Notes: a model not told the origin generated them from the letters alone. Numbered from the stretch's first letter, positions 9,330 through 20,590 are shown. The stretch is 64,000 nucleotides of DNA from Aeromonas bestiarum (GCF_000819745.1 NZ_CDDA01000038.1:1-64000); one strand, 5' to 3'. Numbers and translations: made by a program.

Positions 9330-12197
9330 ATGAAAAAACTTTCAGAAATAATCCATCGTGAAGTTTCACAGGGTCGTCGCGATTTCCTCACTTTCTCTTC
9401 CATGTCATTGCTTGGCTTGGCGGCGAGCAGCGTTTTTCCTGCCCCGGTGAAGGCCGCCATTTCTATCCTGAATAGTGGCACTTTCTCTGAACTGGATGCG
9501 ATCGACTTTTACGTGATGGCGTCTAACCAGCCCACCGTTGATTCAAATCGGGTCAACTTTGTACAAGAAACTGATGAGGCTCAATATCTTGCCCAGGTGA
9601 TGTTTCAAGAGTTGATGAAATTCGAATTCCAGTATCAGAACAGCACATTAAGTGCAGACTTGGGCGCTGGCATGAAGCCTAATAATAATGTGCTGACAAT
9701 GAGTGATGGCATCAACTCGGTCAACGCCATTTTCAACAGCAATCGACGCTATTTTACCGATAATATGGTTGAATATGTGAGTGGCTTGTTGCAGCACTCA
9801 TATAGCAAACAAAAAGATGTCACAGTGGCTGACCGGAAGCTGTATAACTCTTGGGATATGGTGAAGGTAAATGCGAATATCAAGCAAGCAGAAAAGGGGG
9901 CGCAATTTAAAGAGATTATCGATCAGCTATACTCTGTCGCCACCCATTATTGTCAAAATGGAAAGTTAACCGCCTACAAAGCAGGGGGAGAAAGCTGGGC
10001 TCGTCAACTTATCGGGCACTACTCCAAGAATGAGGTGTTAGACGAACTTATCAGTTCTTTTAAAGTTCAGGAATATGTGGGGTCAGGCTCATCATTTGAA
10101 AAGGCGATGTGGAAAGTATATAACACCATCAATAAAGTAAGAGCACTCAATATCTCATCCGGTAGTCACATCTCCAGTGATGAGCTGAAAAAATTTGAAC
10201 GCACCATGGCGGGTTCTGTTTACAGCGGGTTTGCCATGAACATGAGCTGGGGTCACCAAAGCGAGAAATACACAGTCCTGGCCAACAGGAGAAATTTCGA
10301 TGATGTGGTGACCTTGTTGAGAAATGAAAGTGGTACTCAGCGCACCTTCTGGAACAATTTCTTCAACCAAAATAGCCCGGATAGCTTCTGGAATGAACTG
10401 AATAATATGAGCTTGAGAACGAGCACCTTGCAGGATGGGAATGCCCGGCAGCGTATTCTTCAAAGATATCCTGCTCTGGCAGGGGCGACGGGCAGTATGG
10501 ATTCCACAGCCTTCTCCGGTGTGGCTCCCGCTGCCTTCCCCATTGATTCATTCCTTTCCGTGTTCACCTTGTTGCTGGGGGTGGGCAACTTTACCTGGTT
10601 GACGGTGACCGATCGGGAGGAATGGAGCAACCCTGTTCCTTTGATGGAGTTGGGGGCGGCCCTGTTTGATGTGACATTGAATCTGATCCAACTCGGTCGA
10701 TTCCTTGATAAAGTGACCATGTTTATTTATGGCAATGGTGAAGGCATCATCAATAGCATTGCCATCAACATGGGGAAATTCAGTCAATTTTTGAGCAATC
10801 TTACCGCCAAAGGCCAGCATCTCACGAATGTGCTAGAGCGGCAGATAGCCAGCAAGATGTTTCTCGCCACGCAAAATATCACCCGAATTATCAATATATG
10901 CTTTGTCGGGTTGGCGGCGCTGGGGGCGGCCTTGGCCGCGTATAACCTATATCAGGCTGTCGAGGGTGGCGATATAGGGGATATTATATTTGCGGCAATC
11001 AATATGTTGGTCGCCACGGTGGCGTTGGGCGTCGCCGTGGCCTCTTTTATGGGCTTTGCCATTGCCGGCCCCCTGGGGATTATTATTGCGGTGATAGGCA
11101 TAGTGGTGGCCATCGCCCAATGGATCTACACGTTACTAAAAAAAGAAGATATCAAACCCACCCCGATTGCGAGATATACCAACGAGTATATTAAACCTCG
11201 GGGGCTTGAGTATGAAGACCTGGGAACGTATATTTGCCGTGCAGTTAGCCATTGGAAGCGCACCTTGGTATGCGCATTTGATGCAAAGACCATGAATACC
11301 GATTGGGATTACGTCCCAAGTATCGCTGATCATGATAATCCGATTTATACTCAGCCAGGGGCATTGGTAACCTCCCCAAGAAATGGCAGGATTTATAACT
11401 TTGCCAATATTCAGAAGCCAGGCCAGGGTAATATATCGAATTTCTTCACTGCGGGAGCCAACACACCAATCAATAACTGGTGGCCGGATAGTGATTTGCA
11501 TACCTGCTGGCATGCCGTTGAGAGTCAGGCAAGCAATAATAGTCGCGCCGCAATATTTGTAGTGCTGGGCAACGGCTCAAGCTTTTCACGCGCTTTCTTG
11601 ACCTCTCACCTGGAAGATGCCCCGACAAGTAGCAATGAGCTGACGAGTCAATTAAATCTGGAGTGGCAAGAATATCCGCTGGATGTGGTTGCCATCAATG
11701 GCCTTGATGAGACCATGTTCCTTATCTTTACTACCCGACATATCTATCAGGTGAAAGGTGGTGTAGCACGCAGGATAATATCTGACTTTGTCGGTCAGCG
11801 CGATGCACCGATAACCTATGGTCTGAACGCACTGGCACTCGGTACCAACGTGAATTTGATCTATCGGTTAAATGGTCTGCAGGCTCCCGAGACCCGCTAC
11901 CATTATCTGCTGACCCGGGATGACAATGGTGACTATACCAGTATGAAACTACTGCGGACCATCAATAATCCCATGTCCTCAGACTCGCCGATTGTTGGCC
12001 GGTTGTTCAAGAAAACCAACGATCTGGTTTCGCGGATGGACTTTATGTATCACGATGGCAAAAGTGGTTATGCGCGCTATGGTGCAATTATGAATAAGAC
12101 TGGCGATGCCTCATTGTCATTGCACAATGGGGTTGAGTTTCAGGTGCCGGATAATGGATTCAGATCCTTCTACAAGAATGCATTTATTCCTAAATAA
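9330..12197 (+). CDS. Tat-exported 955-aa protein of unknown function with central hydrophobic hairpin
   Basis: The N-terminus is a classic twin-arginine signal: a basic n-region, GRRDFLTF, a hydrophobic stretch and an Ala-Pro-Val-Lys-Ala cleavage site near residue 42. Residues 45-400 are soluble, mostly helical, and rich in Asn and Ser. Around residue 407 (FLSVFTLLLGVGNF) and residues 520-602 there are long hydrophobic segments (VATVALGVAVASFMGFAIAG, then GIIIAVIGIVVAIAQWIY). Residues about 640-955 look beta-rich, with repeated Trp/Tyr and Asp-Gly segments that could form a propeller-like binding domain. I recognise no family. The layout (exported, helical body, hydrophobic hairpin, beta C-terminus) resembles pore-forming toxins, but that is inference. 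Its lower GC suggests transfer. Confidence 0.7.
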   Translation: MKKLSEIIHREVSQGRRDFLTFSSMSLLGLAASSVFPAPVKAAISILNSGTFSELDAIDFYVMASNQPTVDSNRVNFVQETDEAQYLAQVMFQELMKFEFQYQNSTLSADLGAGMKPNNNVLTMSDGINSVNAIFNSNRRYFTDNMVEYVSGLLQHSYSKQKDVTVADRKLYNSWDMVKVNANIKQAEKGAQFKEIIDQLYSVATHYCQNGKLTAYKAGGESWARQLIGHYSKNEVLDELISSFKVQEYVGSGSSFEKAMWKVYNTINKVRALNISSGSHISSDELKKFERTMAGSVYSGFAMNMSWGHQSEKYTVLANRRNFDDVVTLLRNESGTQRTFWNNFFNQNSPDSFWNELNNMSLRTSTLQDGNARQRILQRYPALAGATGSMDSTAFSGVAPAAFPIDSFLSVFTLLLGVGNFTWLTVTDREEWSNPVPLMELGAALFDVTLNLIQLGRFLDKVTMFIYGNGEGIINSIAINMGKFSQFLSNLTAKGQHLTNVLERQIASKMFLATQNITRIINICFVGLAALGAALAAYNLYQAVEGGDIGDIIFAAINMLVATVALGVAVASFMGFAIAGPLGIIIAVIGIVVAIAQWIYTLLKKEDIKPTPIARYTNEYIKPRGLEYEDLGTYICRAVSHWKRTLVCAFDAKTMNTDWDYVPSIADHDNPIYTQPGALVTSPRNGRIYNFANIQKPGQGNISNFFTAGANTPINNWWPDSDLHTCWHAVESQASNNSRAAIFVVLGNGSSFSRAFLTSHLEDAPTSSNELTSQLNLEWQEYPLDVVAINGLDETMFLIFTTRHIYQVKGGVARRIISDFVGQRDAPITYGLNALALGTNVNLIYRLNGLQAPETRYHYLLTRDDNGDYTSMKLLRTINNPMSSDSPIVGRLFKKTNDLVSRMDFMYHDGKSGYARYGAIMNKTGDASLSLHNGVEFQVPDNGFRSFYKNAFIPK

Positions 12198-12290
12198 CGC
12201 AGCCAGTACCCTCTCAATCCCTGGGCCATGAAGGGCCCGTATTGAGCGTGACAGTGCCGAAAATAAGCCGTGCCCTTATCGGCAAAACTC

Positions 12291-12316
12291 AAAAGCCCTC
12301 AGCGAGGGCTTTTTTA
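12291..12316. terminator. Terminator between the 955-aa gene and the 137-aa gene
   Basis: Stem AAAGCCCTC / GAGGGCTTT with A and T runs on its two sides, able to serve both convergent genes. Confidence 0.8.
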
Positions 12317-12346
12317 TGTCATCCCACGCTCTGCACAGGGTCTTGC

Positions 12347-12760
12347 TCAGGCGCTGGTATCGAGCAGGTTACCCTTGCGATCCTCGGCACCCGTCATGCC
12401 CTCCAGCTGTTTTCCAAGCGGGCTCTGCCGGTATTGCAGGTAGTCGATGCGCACCTGCTGGCGCTGGTAGCGATTCTCCATCCGATAGATGTCGGTGGCG
12501 CTGGGGGCGGTTGTTTCACTGCTCTCTTGCCCGCTTGCTTGCAGGTAACGCTCCACCACGGCTTTATCCTGCTGGTGGGCGGTATAGGAGACTGCCATGG
12601 TTCTGCGGGCGGTTGCCTTCTCCTCGCTCTGCGCCTGCACCTCATCCTTCTTGTCCAGTGCCTGGTTGCGGGCCTGATTGATCTGCTCAGGCGTCACGTC
12701 GGGGTAGGAGGGATACTTGCTGTAATCGGGCAGCGGCATGGGCCGGGAGGTGATCTGCAT
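12347..12760 (-). CDS. Conserved-looking 137-aa hydrophilic protein
   Basis: A 137-aa protein with no signal peptide or membrane segment. It is rich in Gln, Glu, Arg and Tyr; residues 25-60 and 85-125 are probably helical or coiled (TPEQINQARNQALDKKDEVQ, YRMENRYQRQQVRIDYLQYR). The start ATG follows AGAAGAG. I do not recognise a family. Base composition matches the core genome and it sits between convergent terminators, so it is probably a real single gene. Confidence 0.65.
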   Translation of the reverse strand: MQITSRPMPLPDYSKYPSYPDVTPEQINQARNQALDKKDEVQAQSEEKATARRTMAVSYTAHQQDKAVVERYLQASGQESSETTAPSATDIYRMENRYQRQQVRIDYLQYRQSPLGKQLEGMTGAEDRKGNLLDTSA

Positions 12761-12895
12761 GGTGACGCTTCTCTTCTGAACAGGGACGGACGCATGATAC
12801 TGGTCCGGTTTCGCTCAAGAAAGCACCATCTGTTTGTTCGTCAAGAGTGGGTTCAGCTTCGCGAATCGATTGTTAATTGTACTGCCGCGGAGTAA

Positions 12896-12921
12896 CAAAA
12901 AAGGCGCCATCAAGGCGCCTC
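12896..12921 (-). terminator. roxA terminator
   Basis: Hairpin AGGCGCC / GGCGCCT followed on the minus strand by a six-T run, 25 bases after the roxA stop. Confidence 0.85.
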
Positions 12922-12945
12922 TGTCGTTTCTGTCAGTCAGAAAAA

Positions 12946-14076
12946 TCAGCTGAAGAACCAGTAACCACGGTTGACCAGACGAGTCAGCAGTTGCAGGAAA
13001 CCGGCCTGATCGGTAAGCGTAACCATGTCGGCCTGAGTGATGATGTCCTTGTCACACAGCAGGGAGATGGCGGCTGCATCTTCGCTTGCCAGGGTCCAGG
13101 CTTCGCCGTCGATATAGCACTGCTGACTGTCGCCGCTGAACCAGACGGTGCGCAGGCCTGGCACCTTGATGGCGGGTTCGCCCTGGGTCAGCAGGTCGGC
13201 CACTTCCTCGGCGCTGTAGTCAGGCTCGACCGGATTGACGTCCAGATCGTGCTTGGCCTCGGAGATCATGGTGCCGAACCACTCCTTGAACAGGGTCTCG
13301 TCATCGAGGGCCTGCTGCATCAGCTCGCGCAGACGGTGCATCTCGTGGGGCAGGATCTCGCCGTGGCGGGCGCGGGGCTTGAGATCCCCATCGCCATAAC
13401 GCTCGGTGCGCACCTCGTTGTCGATCAGGTGATCGGCAAAGGAGGAGATGAGCGCCTTGGCATCCGGCGCCCGGAAGCCCACGGAGAAGTTCATGGAAGG
13501 CTCGATGGCGTAGCCTTCGTGGGGGAATCCAGGCGGAATGTAGAGGATGTCGCCCGGCTCCATGATGACGTCGATGATCGCCTCGAACGGTTCGCAGTGC
13601 AGCAGCGCGGCGTGGGCGGCAAACTCGTTGAGAGGCTTGGCATCGCCGACGCGCCAGTGACGCTTGCCCAGGCCCTGGGTGATGAAGACATCGTAGTTGT
13701 CGATGTGGGGACCGACACCCGCATGAGGGGTGGAGAAGCTCACCATCACATCGTCAAAGCGCCAGCCCGGGATGAACTGGAACGGCAGTGCCAGCTCATT
13801 GACCTCCGGGGCCCAGTGGTTGCAGGCCTGCACCAGTATGGTCCAGTTCTCTTCCCCCAGGTGATCGTAAGATTCGAAGGGGCCGTGGGCCGCTTCCCAC
13901 TTGTTGTCGAAGCGGGTCACCAGACGGGACTCGATAACCTCTTCCATGGCCAGACCCGCCAGCTCGTCCGGGCTGATGGGATCCTGAAAATTCTTGAAGC
14001 CGCCCTTGATAAGGAGCGGGCGCTTCTGCCAATGATGCTCGAGGAAGTGAGCGATATCCAGATTGAGTTCGTACAT
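12946..14076 (-). CDS. roxA: Ribosomal protein uL16 arginine hydroxylase (JmjC/cupin)
   Basis: A 376-aa protein from the ATG at 14076, close to the 373 aa of E. coli YcfD/RoxA. It is a 2-oxoglutarate/Fe(II) oxygenase that hydroxylates an Arg of ribosomal protein L16. The JmjC iron site is visible: VGPHIDNYDVFITQ (His-x-Asp) and, later, EPGDILYIPPGFPHEGYA (distal His). The N-terminus opens with MYELNLDIAHFLEHHWQKRP, as in the family, and a winged-helix C-terminal region follows. An upstream TTG in the same frame (14103) is less likely. It lies downstream of purB but has its own terminator. Confidence 0.94.
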   Translation of the reverse strand: MYELNLDIAHFLEHHWQKRPLLIKGGFKNFQDPISPDELAGLAMEEVIESRLVTRFDNKWEAAHGPFESYDHLGEENWTILVQACNHWAPEVNELALPFQFIPGWRFDDVMVSFSTPHAGVGPHIDNYDVFITQGLGKRHWRVGDAKPLNEFAAHAALLHCEPFEAIIDVIMEPGDILYIPPGFPHEGYAIEPSMNFSVGFRAPDAKALISSFADHLIDNEVRTERYGDGDLKPRARHGEILPHEMHRLRELMQQALDDETLFKEWFGTMISEAKHDLDVNPVEPDYSAEEVADLLTQGEPAIKVPGLRTVWFSGDSQQCYIDGEAWTLASEDAAAISLLCDKDIITQADMVTLTDQAGFLQLLTRLVNRGYWFFS

Positions 14077-14187
14077 AGGTCTTCTCGTCAAAGGGTTCGA
14101 CAAAGGTCAAGAGAGGTCTTGCCAGAGGCGGCTGCCGGCCTCGGGCAAGCCCTCTTGCAAACTGTGTATAGGGTGTCACATAAAATA

Positions 14188-14225
14188 ACCGGGGCCCTGT
14201 TGCAGATCATGCACAGGGCCCCGGT
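14188..14225 (-). terminator. purB terminator
   Basis: Long perfect stem ACCGGGGCCCTGT / ACAGGGCCCCGGT with a T-rich tail on the minus strand (TTATTTT), 17 bases past the purB stop. Confidence 0.85.
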
Positions 14226-14241
14226 AGTGTCATTTATCCGC

Positions 14242-15744
<1,503 letters not shown>

Positions 15745-15787
15745 TCACCTTGCTTCCGGCCTCTAACGACGGAGCCCGAGCCGATTC

Positions 15788-16399
15788 TTAAAAACGTTTG
15801 GCCAATTCCACCATCTTCTTGCGAGCGAAGATGATCTGGGTGCGGCTGCCGCCGAGCTGGCGCCACAGCACGCAGGCACGTATGCCCGCCAGCAGCAGGG
15901 CACGCACCTTGTGCTGCACCAGCGGCTGCTGCAGGAACAGCGGAGTGCCCGCCACCTGGATCCTGGGGCCAATCGGGCTGATAAGATCGCTGTAGATGCT
16001 CGCCATGTTGGCCAGGATCTGCTCGTCGAGCAGATCGAAATGCTGTTGCTGGCGGCCGATCTGACCGATCCGCTCCCCCAGCATGTTGAGTATGTCCTTG
16101 CGCTTGGCCAGCTTGCGCTCCAGCGCGATCAGGCTGACCACATAGCGGGTCAGCTCGGCGTTCTTCTGGCTGCCGTCGGAGCCCAGCTGTTCGACCAGGG
16201 CGCGATAGCCATCACGAATGGCCAGGTGGTTGCCGAACACCTCCAGCGGCTGCTTGGGGTCGGTCACCAGCACGCTTTGCAGGCTCTCGCGCAGCGAGGC
16301 CTCGTCGCAGCTGCCGTCGCGGGCCACTTTCTGTACCAGATAGGCTGCCTGGCAGATGCCGGCAAAGGCCATGGTTCTGTCTTGGAATTTGTCGCTCAC
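15788..16399 (-). CDS. hflD: High frequency lysogenization protein HflD homologue
   Basis: A 203-aa all-helical protein matching the HflD family (213 aa in E. coli), which lies on the inner membrane face and in E. coli binds phage lambda CII. Recognisable blocks are DRTMAFAGICQAAYLVQKVA, RYVVSLIALERKL and the C-terminal LLLAGIRACVLWRQLGGSR. It sits between mnmA and purB as in E. coli, which supports the call. Its general cellular role is not settled. Confidence 0.93.
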   Translation of the reverse strand: MSDKFQDRTMAFAGICQAAYLVQKVARDGSCDEASLRESLQSVLVTDPKQPLEVFGNHLAIRDGYRALVEQLGSDGSQKNAELTRYVVSLIALERKLAKRKDILNMLGERIGQIGRQQQHFDLLDEQILANMASIYSDLISPIGPRIQVAGTPLFLQQPLVQHKVRALLLAGIRACVLWRQLGGSRTQIIFARKKMVELAKRF

Positions 16400-16463
16400 G
16401 TTCGCGGCCTTCTGTTAATTATTCAAAACACATTCAAGCCTGCGGGCCGAATGCGGTCTGCAA

Positions 16464-16485
16464 AGGGCCGCGCGTTGCGGCCCTC
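16464..16485 (-). terminator. Hairpin after mnmA
   Basis: Stem AGGGCCGC / GCGGCCCT just beyond the mnmA stop. The T tail is short, so it may only attenuate read-through into hflD. Confidence 0.5.
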
Positions 16486-16494
16486 GTTGTTCAT

Positions 16495-17601
16495 TTATAC
16501 CGGGTGGCTGAAACGCTGCTCTATGATACCGCCGCCCAGGCACTCTTCCCCGTCGTAGAAGACGGCGGACTGGCCCGGGGTCACAGCAGCCTGCTTCTCG
16601 TCGAAGATGACCCGGATGGTTTCATCGTCGATGGGCTGAATGAGGCAGGGAATATCCTGCTGGCGATAGCGGGTCTTGACGGTGCAGCGGCGCGGGGCGC
16701 GGACCGGGGTGCGATCCACCCAGTGCAATTGGCTCGCGATCAGGCCATCGGAGTAGAGGCGGGGATGCTCGCCCTGCGCCACCACCAGCACGTTGCGCTC
16801 GACCTCTTTGTCGACCACGTACCAGGCCTCTTCGGTGGCGTCTTTGCGACCACCGATACCGAGGCCCTTGCGCTGGCCCAGGGTGTGATACATCAGCCCC
16901 TGGTGCTCGCCGATCACCTTGCCGTCCACGGTTTCGATGGGGCCGGGCTGGGCAGGCAGGAACTTGGCCAGGAAGTCCTTGAACTTGCGCTCACCGATAA
17001 AGCAGATACCGGTGGAGTCTTTCTTCTTGGCGGTGATGAGATCCAGCTGCTCGGCGATGCGGCGCACCTCCGGCTTCTCCAGATCCCCGACCGGGAACAG
17101 GCTCTGACCCACTTGCTTCTCGCTCAGGGTGTAGAGGAAGTAGCTCTGATCCTTGTTGCTATCCAGACCGCGCAGCAGGCGCGGGTGGCCGGTGCTGTCG
17201 TCACGGCGCACGTAGTGGCCGGTGGCTATGTAGGTGGCACCCAGCTCTTCGGCGGCAAATTCCAGGAACGCCTTGAACTTGATCTCCTTGTTGCACAGGA
17301 TATCCGGGTTCGGCGTGCGGCCTGCCTTGTACTCTTCGAGGAAGTGCTCGAACACATTGTCCCAGTACTCGGCGGCGAAATTGATGGTATGCAGTTTCAT
17401 ACCCAGCTTGTCGCAGACGGCCTTGGCATCAGCCAAATCCTGGGAGGCAGAGCAATACTCGTCCGTGTCGTCTTCTTCCCAGTTCTTCATGAACAAGCCT
17501 TCGACCTGATAACCCTGCTGCTGCAGCAGGTAGGCCGAGACGGAAGAATCCACGCCGCCGGACATGCCGACGATCACCTTGATTTGGCTGTTGTCTGTCA
17601 T
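16495..17601 (-). CDS. mnmA: tRNA-specific 2-thiouridylase MnmA
   Basis: A 368-aa enzyme that adds sulfur at U34 of tRNA-Lys, tRNA-Glu and tRNA-Gln, using persulfide relayed from IscS by the Tus proteins. The PP-loop for ATP is near the N-terminus ([15 protein letters not shown]). The two catalytic cysteines are in [12 protein letters not shown] (about residue 102) and [13 protein letters not shown] (about residue 199). The neighbours nudJ and hflD are the same as in E. coli. A firm identification. Confidence 0.97.
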   Translation of the reverse strand: MTDNSQIKVIVGMSGGVDSSVSAYLLQQQGYQVEGLFMKNWEEDDTDEYCSASQDLADAKAVCDKLGMKLHTINFAAEYWDNVFEHFLEEYKAGRTPNPDILCNKEIKFKAFLEFAAEELGATYIATGHYVRRDDSTGHPRLLRGLDSNKDQSYFLYTLSEKQVGQSLFPVGDLEKPEVRRIAEQLDLITAKKKDSTGICFIGERKFKDFLAKFLPAQPGPIETVDGKVIGEHQGLMYHTLGQRKGLGIGGRKDATEEAWYVVDKEVERNVLVVAQGEHPRLYSDGLIASQLHWVDRTPVRAPRRCTVKTRYRQQDIPCLIQPIDDETIRVIFDEKQAAVTPGQSAVFYDGEECLGGGIIEQRFSHPV

Positions 17602-17758
17602 TAGTCGAAGTTACCAGTTCGTTTAAACGGGGCGTATTCTACCAGAATTTCGCGCCCCCGGTCACATATCCATGCCCTGGCTCCCATCGGGCGCGCAGCG
17701 GCAGGAAATCGTTTTTCTGTTGCTGGCCATTGAGGCCAAAAAAGAGCGTCAAATGGCC

Positions 17759-18238
17759 TCAAATAAAGGCCTTGAGCGCCGACAGTGGCAAGCGGGTGCC
17801 CCCCAGATAGTCCTGGATGCACTGCCACACCAGCGGGCTGCGCAGGGCCGGTTTGCACTCGGCTATCTCCTCCAGGGTGAGCCAGTGGCAAGCCAGCACG
17901 TCGCCGTCAGGATCCTCTGGATGGTGCTGACCCGGTGCCTTTTCAAGGTCGAAGATGACGGCGGTGCGCACAAAGGTGGCCTCGCTGTCGGCCGGTTTGA
18001 ACAGATAGGTGCCGAGCCAGGCGCTGGGGGCGGCGGTCAGACCCGTCTCCTCTTTCAGCTCGCGGCAGGCCGCTTCAATCAGGTTTTCGCCCGGTTCCAC
18101 ATGGCCGGCGGGTTGATTGAAGCGGCGCTGGCCCTTGATCTCCTCCTCCACCAGCAGGAAGCGGCCCTGCCAGTGCACCAGGGCGGCAACCGTCAATCTG
18201 GCTTGCATTCTCTCTTCCATCGGCGGGCGATCCATCAT
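17759..18238 (-). CDS. nudJ: NUDIX hydrolase NudJ
   Basis: A 159-aa Nudix phosphohydrolase, the homologue of E. coli NudJ, which acts on HMP-PP and on nucleoside tri/diphosphates. The Nudix box reads [20 protein letters not shown] with the full GX5EX7REUXEE pattern. The ATG at 18238 overlaps the rluE stop (ATGA), favouring this start, though [13 protein letters not shown] at 18208 is the conserved beginning. Placement between rluE and mnmA matches E. coli. Confidence 0.93.
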   Translation of the reverse strand: MMDRPPMEERMQARLTVAALVHWQGRFLLVEEEIKGQRRFNQPAGHVEPGENLIEAACRELKEETGLTAAPSAWLGTYLFKPADSEATFVRTAVIFDLEKAPGQHHPEDPDGDVLACHWLTLEEIAECKPALRSPLVWQCIQDYLGGTRLPLSALKAFI

Positions 18239-19191
18239 GATGACTCCTTGTCTGTGGTGTGACGGGCGGGACGGCGGGCCGTGCCGCGACCGCTGCTGCG
18301 GGGCTTGCCGCCGGTCGGGCTAGTGGTCGATGCGGTGCTGCGGGGCCGTTGATCCCGTCTCGGTTGGTTTGCCCGCCGTGGCGCCTCGCCTGCCGGTTTG
18401 GCTGCGCTGCCATCCGGGCGGGGTGATGAGGGTTTGCGCTGGCGCTGGGCCGGCGCCAACTCGGGGGCGGGCAGGCTGAGGCTCTGCCCGGGGGCCAGCC
18501 CGTCTTCTTGCCAGTTACCCAAGGTCCAGTCGCCGATGGCGTAGCGAATAAGGCGCAGGGTGGGGTGGCCGATATGGGCCGTCATCCGCCGCACCTGACG
18601 GTTGCGCCCCTCGATGATTTTGATCTCGAGCCAGCGGGTGGGGATCTCCTTGCGCTCGCGAATGGGCGGAGTGCGCGGCCACACAGCGGGCTCACCCATG
18701 AGCCTTGCCTCGGCGGGCAGGGTCATGCCGTCGTTGAGCTCGACTCCGGCGCGCAGGGCGGCCAGCGCCTCCTCGCTTGGAATCCCTTCCACCTGCACCC
18801 AGTAGGTCTTGGGGGTCTTCTCCCCCGGCTGGGTGAGGTGCGCCTGCAGCTTGCCGTCGTTGGTGAGCAGCAAGAGCCCCTCGCTGTCTCTGTCCAGCCG
18901 GCCCGCGGCATAGATGCCGGGCTCCTTGATGTAATCCTTGAGGGTCTCCCGTCCCGCCTCGTCGGTGAACTGGCACAGCACCATGTAGGGCTTGTTCAGC
19001 AGCAGCAACTTGCGATCGGCGGGGTCCACCTGCGGTTTCTGCCCGGCCTGTTCAGCCTCGTGTGCGTGCCGGGTGCCGGCCCGCGAGCGGGCAAGACCGG
19101 GCCGGTTGGCGTCATCCTGTGCGGTGCGGCCGGAGGCAGTCGTGCGGCCTTGGAGGGAGAGACGGGAGCGGGCAGATTTCATCGCATGCAT
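18235..19191 (-). CDS. rluE: 23S rRNA pseudouridine synthase RluE with long basic tail
   Basis: A 318-aa protein. Residues about 60-240 are the RsuA/RluB/E/F catalytic domain with the active Asp in [17 protein letters not shown] and the [19 protein letters not shown] block. RluE modifies U2457 of 23S rRNA in E. coli, where it is also next to nudJ. There is no N-terminal S4 domain, as expected for RluE, but there is a 55-residue N-terminal extension and a C-terminal tail of about 80 residues rich in Arg, Pro, Ser and Thr, probably disordered and RNA-binding. ATG alternatives at 19191 and 19182 cannot be separated. Confidence 0.9.
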   Translation of the reverse strand: MHAMKSARSRLSLQGRTTASGRTAQDDANRPGLARSRAGTRHAHEAEQAGQKPQVDPADRKLLLLNKPYMVLCQFTDEAGRETLKDYIKEPGIYAAGRLDRDSEGLLLLTNDGKLQAHLTQPGEKTPKTYWVQVEGIPSEEALAALRAGVELNDGMTLPAEARLMGEPAVWPRTPPIRERKEIPTRWLEIKIIEGRNRQVRRMTAHIGHPTLRLIRYAIGDWTLGNWQEDGLAPGQSLSLPAPELAPAQRQRKPSSPRPDGSAAKPAGEAPRRANQPRRDQRPRSTASTTSPTGGKPRSSGRGTARRPARHTTDKESS

Positions 19192-19321
19192 ACCAAAAAC
19201 AGGGGATGGCGCAGTGTATCACAGGGGGCCGAGTGGATGGGGCATGGGGATGCGCTCACCCGGCAGGCCAACGGCCTGGGGGGCAATGAACGAGGTGAAT
19301 TTGCACTCGATTCAGTGCATC

Positions 19322-20089
19322 TCAGCTCAGCAACCCTTCAATGACGATGGCCTGACGGGCGGGGGCCGAGCCTGCGTGCAAGAGCGCCGTGCTGACCACC
19401 TCGTCCATCATGGCGCGGGCCAGCCGGGTGAGGGGGCGCAACTGCTCGGGGGCGAGCCCGGCCGGGATCGCCAGCAATATGATGGTCTGCACAGGCCCGA
19501 GCGCCGATCCCCACTCGATGGGCTCGGCGCAACTGAGCAGCGAGAGGGCGGGCTGGCGAATGGCGGGGCAGATCACGTGGGGCATGGCGAGGCCGGGCCG
19601 GATGATGGTGGCGGCGATCTGCTCGCGCGTGGCGATGGCCTGCTCAAGCGCGGGCCTGTCGCGCACCAGCTCGACGGGCAAGAGATCGACCAGCACCCTC
19701 AGGGCCAGGGATTTGTCCAGCGATGCCGTCGCGTGCCCCAGCTGGGCGAGGGAAAAACAGTAGTCGGGCTGGGCGAGGCCGAGACGCTGTTCGGCCTGGG
19801 CGGCGGTGGCGGGGCGGCCAAGGGGCTGGCCCAGCTCCACGCACCAGCAGGTAAAGGCCATGTGGGCCAGCTCGGCATCCAGTCCTTCGATGAGCAGCAG
19901 GCAGAGATCGCCGGGCTGGGTGGCCAGGGTGAGCAGGGAGAGCTGGTTGGTGGCCTCCACCGTCTGGCGGCGGCTGACGTTGATGAACTGGATATGGGAC
20001 TTGAACAGTCCGGCCAGCCGGCTCAGCTGCTTGGCCTGGGTGATGGTCAATCCCAGCTGGCAGAAGAAGGTGAGCTCGCGGGTGAGCAT
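19322..20089 (-). CDS. PTS EIIA (fructose/nitrogen type) domain protein
   Basis: A 255-aa protein. Residues about 115-255 are an EIIA domain of the fructose/Ntr class with the phosphoryl-accepting His in RPGLAMPHVICPA. The N-terminal ~90 residues have HPr/NPr-like character (LTITQAKQLSRLAGLF, VEATNQLSLLTLATQPGD) but the usual active His is not evident, so that half may be degenerate. It directly follows the EIIB gene with no gap, so the pair probably forms a soluble phosphorelay for a fructose-class permease. The sugar is unknown. Confidence 0.78.
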   Translation of the reverse strand: MLTRELTFFCQLGLTITQAKQLSRLAGLFKSHIQFINVSRRQTVEATNQLSLLTLATQPGDLCLLLIEGLDAELAHMAFTCWCVELGQPLGRPATAAQAEQRLGLAQPDYCFSLAQLGHATASLDKSLALRVLVDLLPVELVRDRPALEQAIATREQIAATIIRPGLAMPHVICPAIRQPALSLLSCAEPIEWGSALGPVQTIILLAIPAGLAPEQLRPLTRLARAMMDEVVSTALLHAGSAPARQAIVIEGLLS

Positions 20090-20395
20090 TCAGGCGTCGA
20101 CGGTGGCGGTTTTGAGCACGGCGTTGGCGTTCAGCAGCACGGATTCCAGCGATACCTGGCGAACCCGGCAGCCGAGGAAGCGATCCTTCTGCTCAATCTC
20201 GATGTCGGAGGCGATCAGCACCAGATCGGCGCAGGCGATGTCCCGCGCGGTGAGAATGTTCTCCAGTCCCATGGCGCCCTGGGTTTCAACCTTGATCTTC
20301 AGCCCCAGCTTGTCGGCGGCTTTTTGCAGCGCCTCGGCGGCCATGTAGGTGTGGGCTATGCCGGTGGGGCAGGCGGTGACGGCGAGGATCTTCAT
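20090..20395 (-). CDS. PTS fructose-type EIIB
   Basis: A 101-aa single-domain EIIB. The phospho-Cys is residue 9 in VTACPTGIAHTYMAAEALQ, the fructose-family signature. The start at 20395 gives the expected domain length; the open frame upstream is not conserved. It abuts the EIIA gene. No EIIC is encoded in the pair, so it either works with one of the EIIABC permeases nearby or is a remnant of a larger operon. Confidence 0.88.
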   Translation of the reverse strand: MKILAVTACPTGIAHTYMAAEALQKAADKLGLKIKVETQGAMGLENILTARDIACADLVLIASDIEIEQKDRFLGCRVRQVSLESVLLNANAVLKTATVDA

Positions 20396-20556
20396 CGGTT
20401 CTCGAAGCAAAGAGAAGTGGGCCAACAAGATAGCGCCAAGGGGCGGACTTTGCCAAAGCTGCGGGGCAAAAATGGGATCTTGGCAGCCCAGTGGTGCCTG
20501 CGTGCACAGGGGATGGCAATAGCCTGGATTCATCTGCTGACGATGGGAGCGACAAT

Positions 20557-20590
20557 AAAAAACCGGCCCCGCCAGAAGGCGGGGCCGGTT
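20557..20590 (-). terminator. uhpT terminator
   Basis: Strong hairpin AACCGGCCCCGCC / GGCGGGGCCGGTT followed on the minus strand by TTTTTTA, between the uhpT stop and the EIIB gene. Confidence 0.88.
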
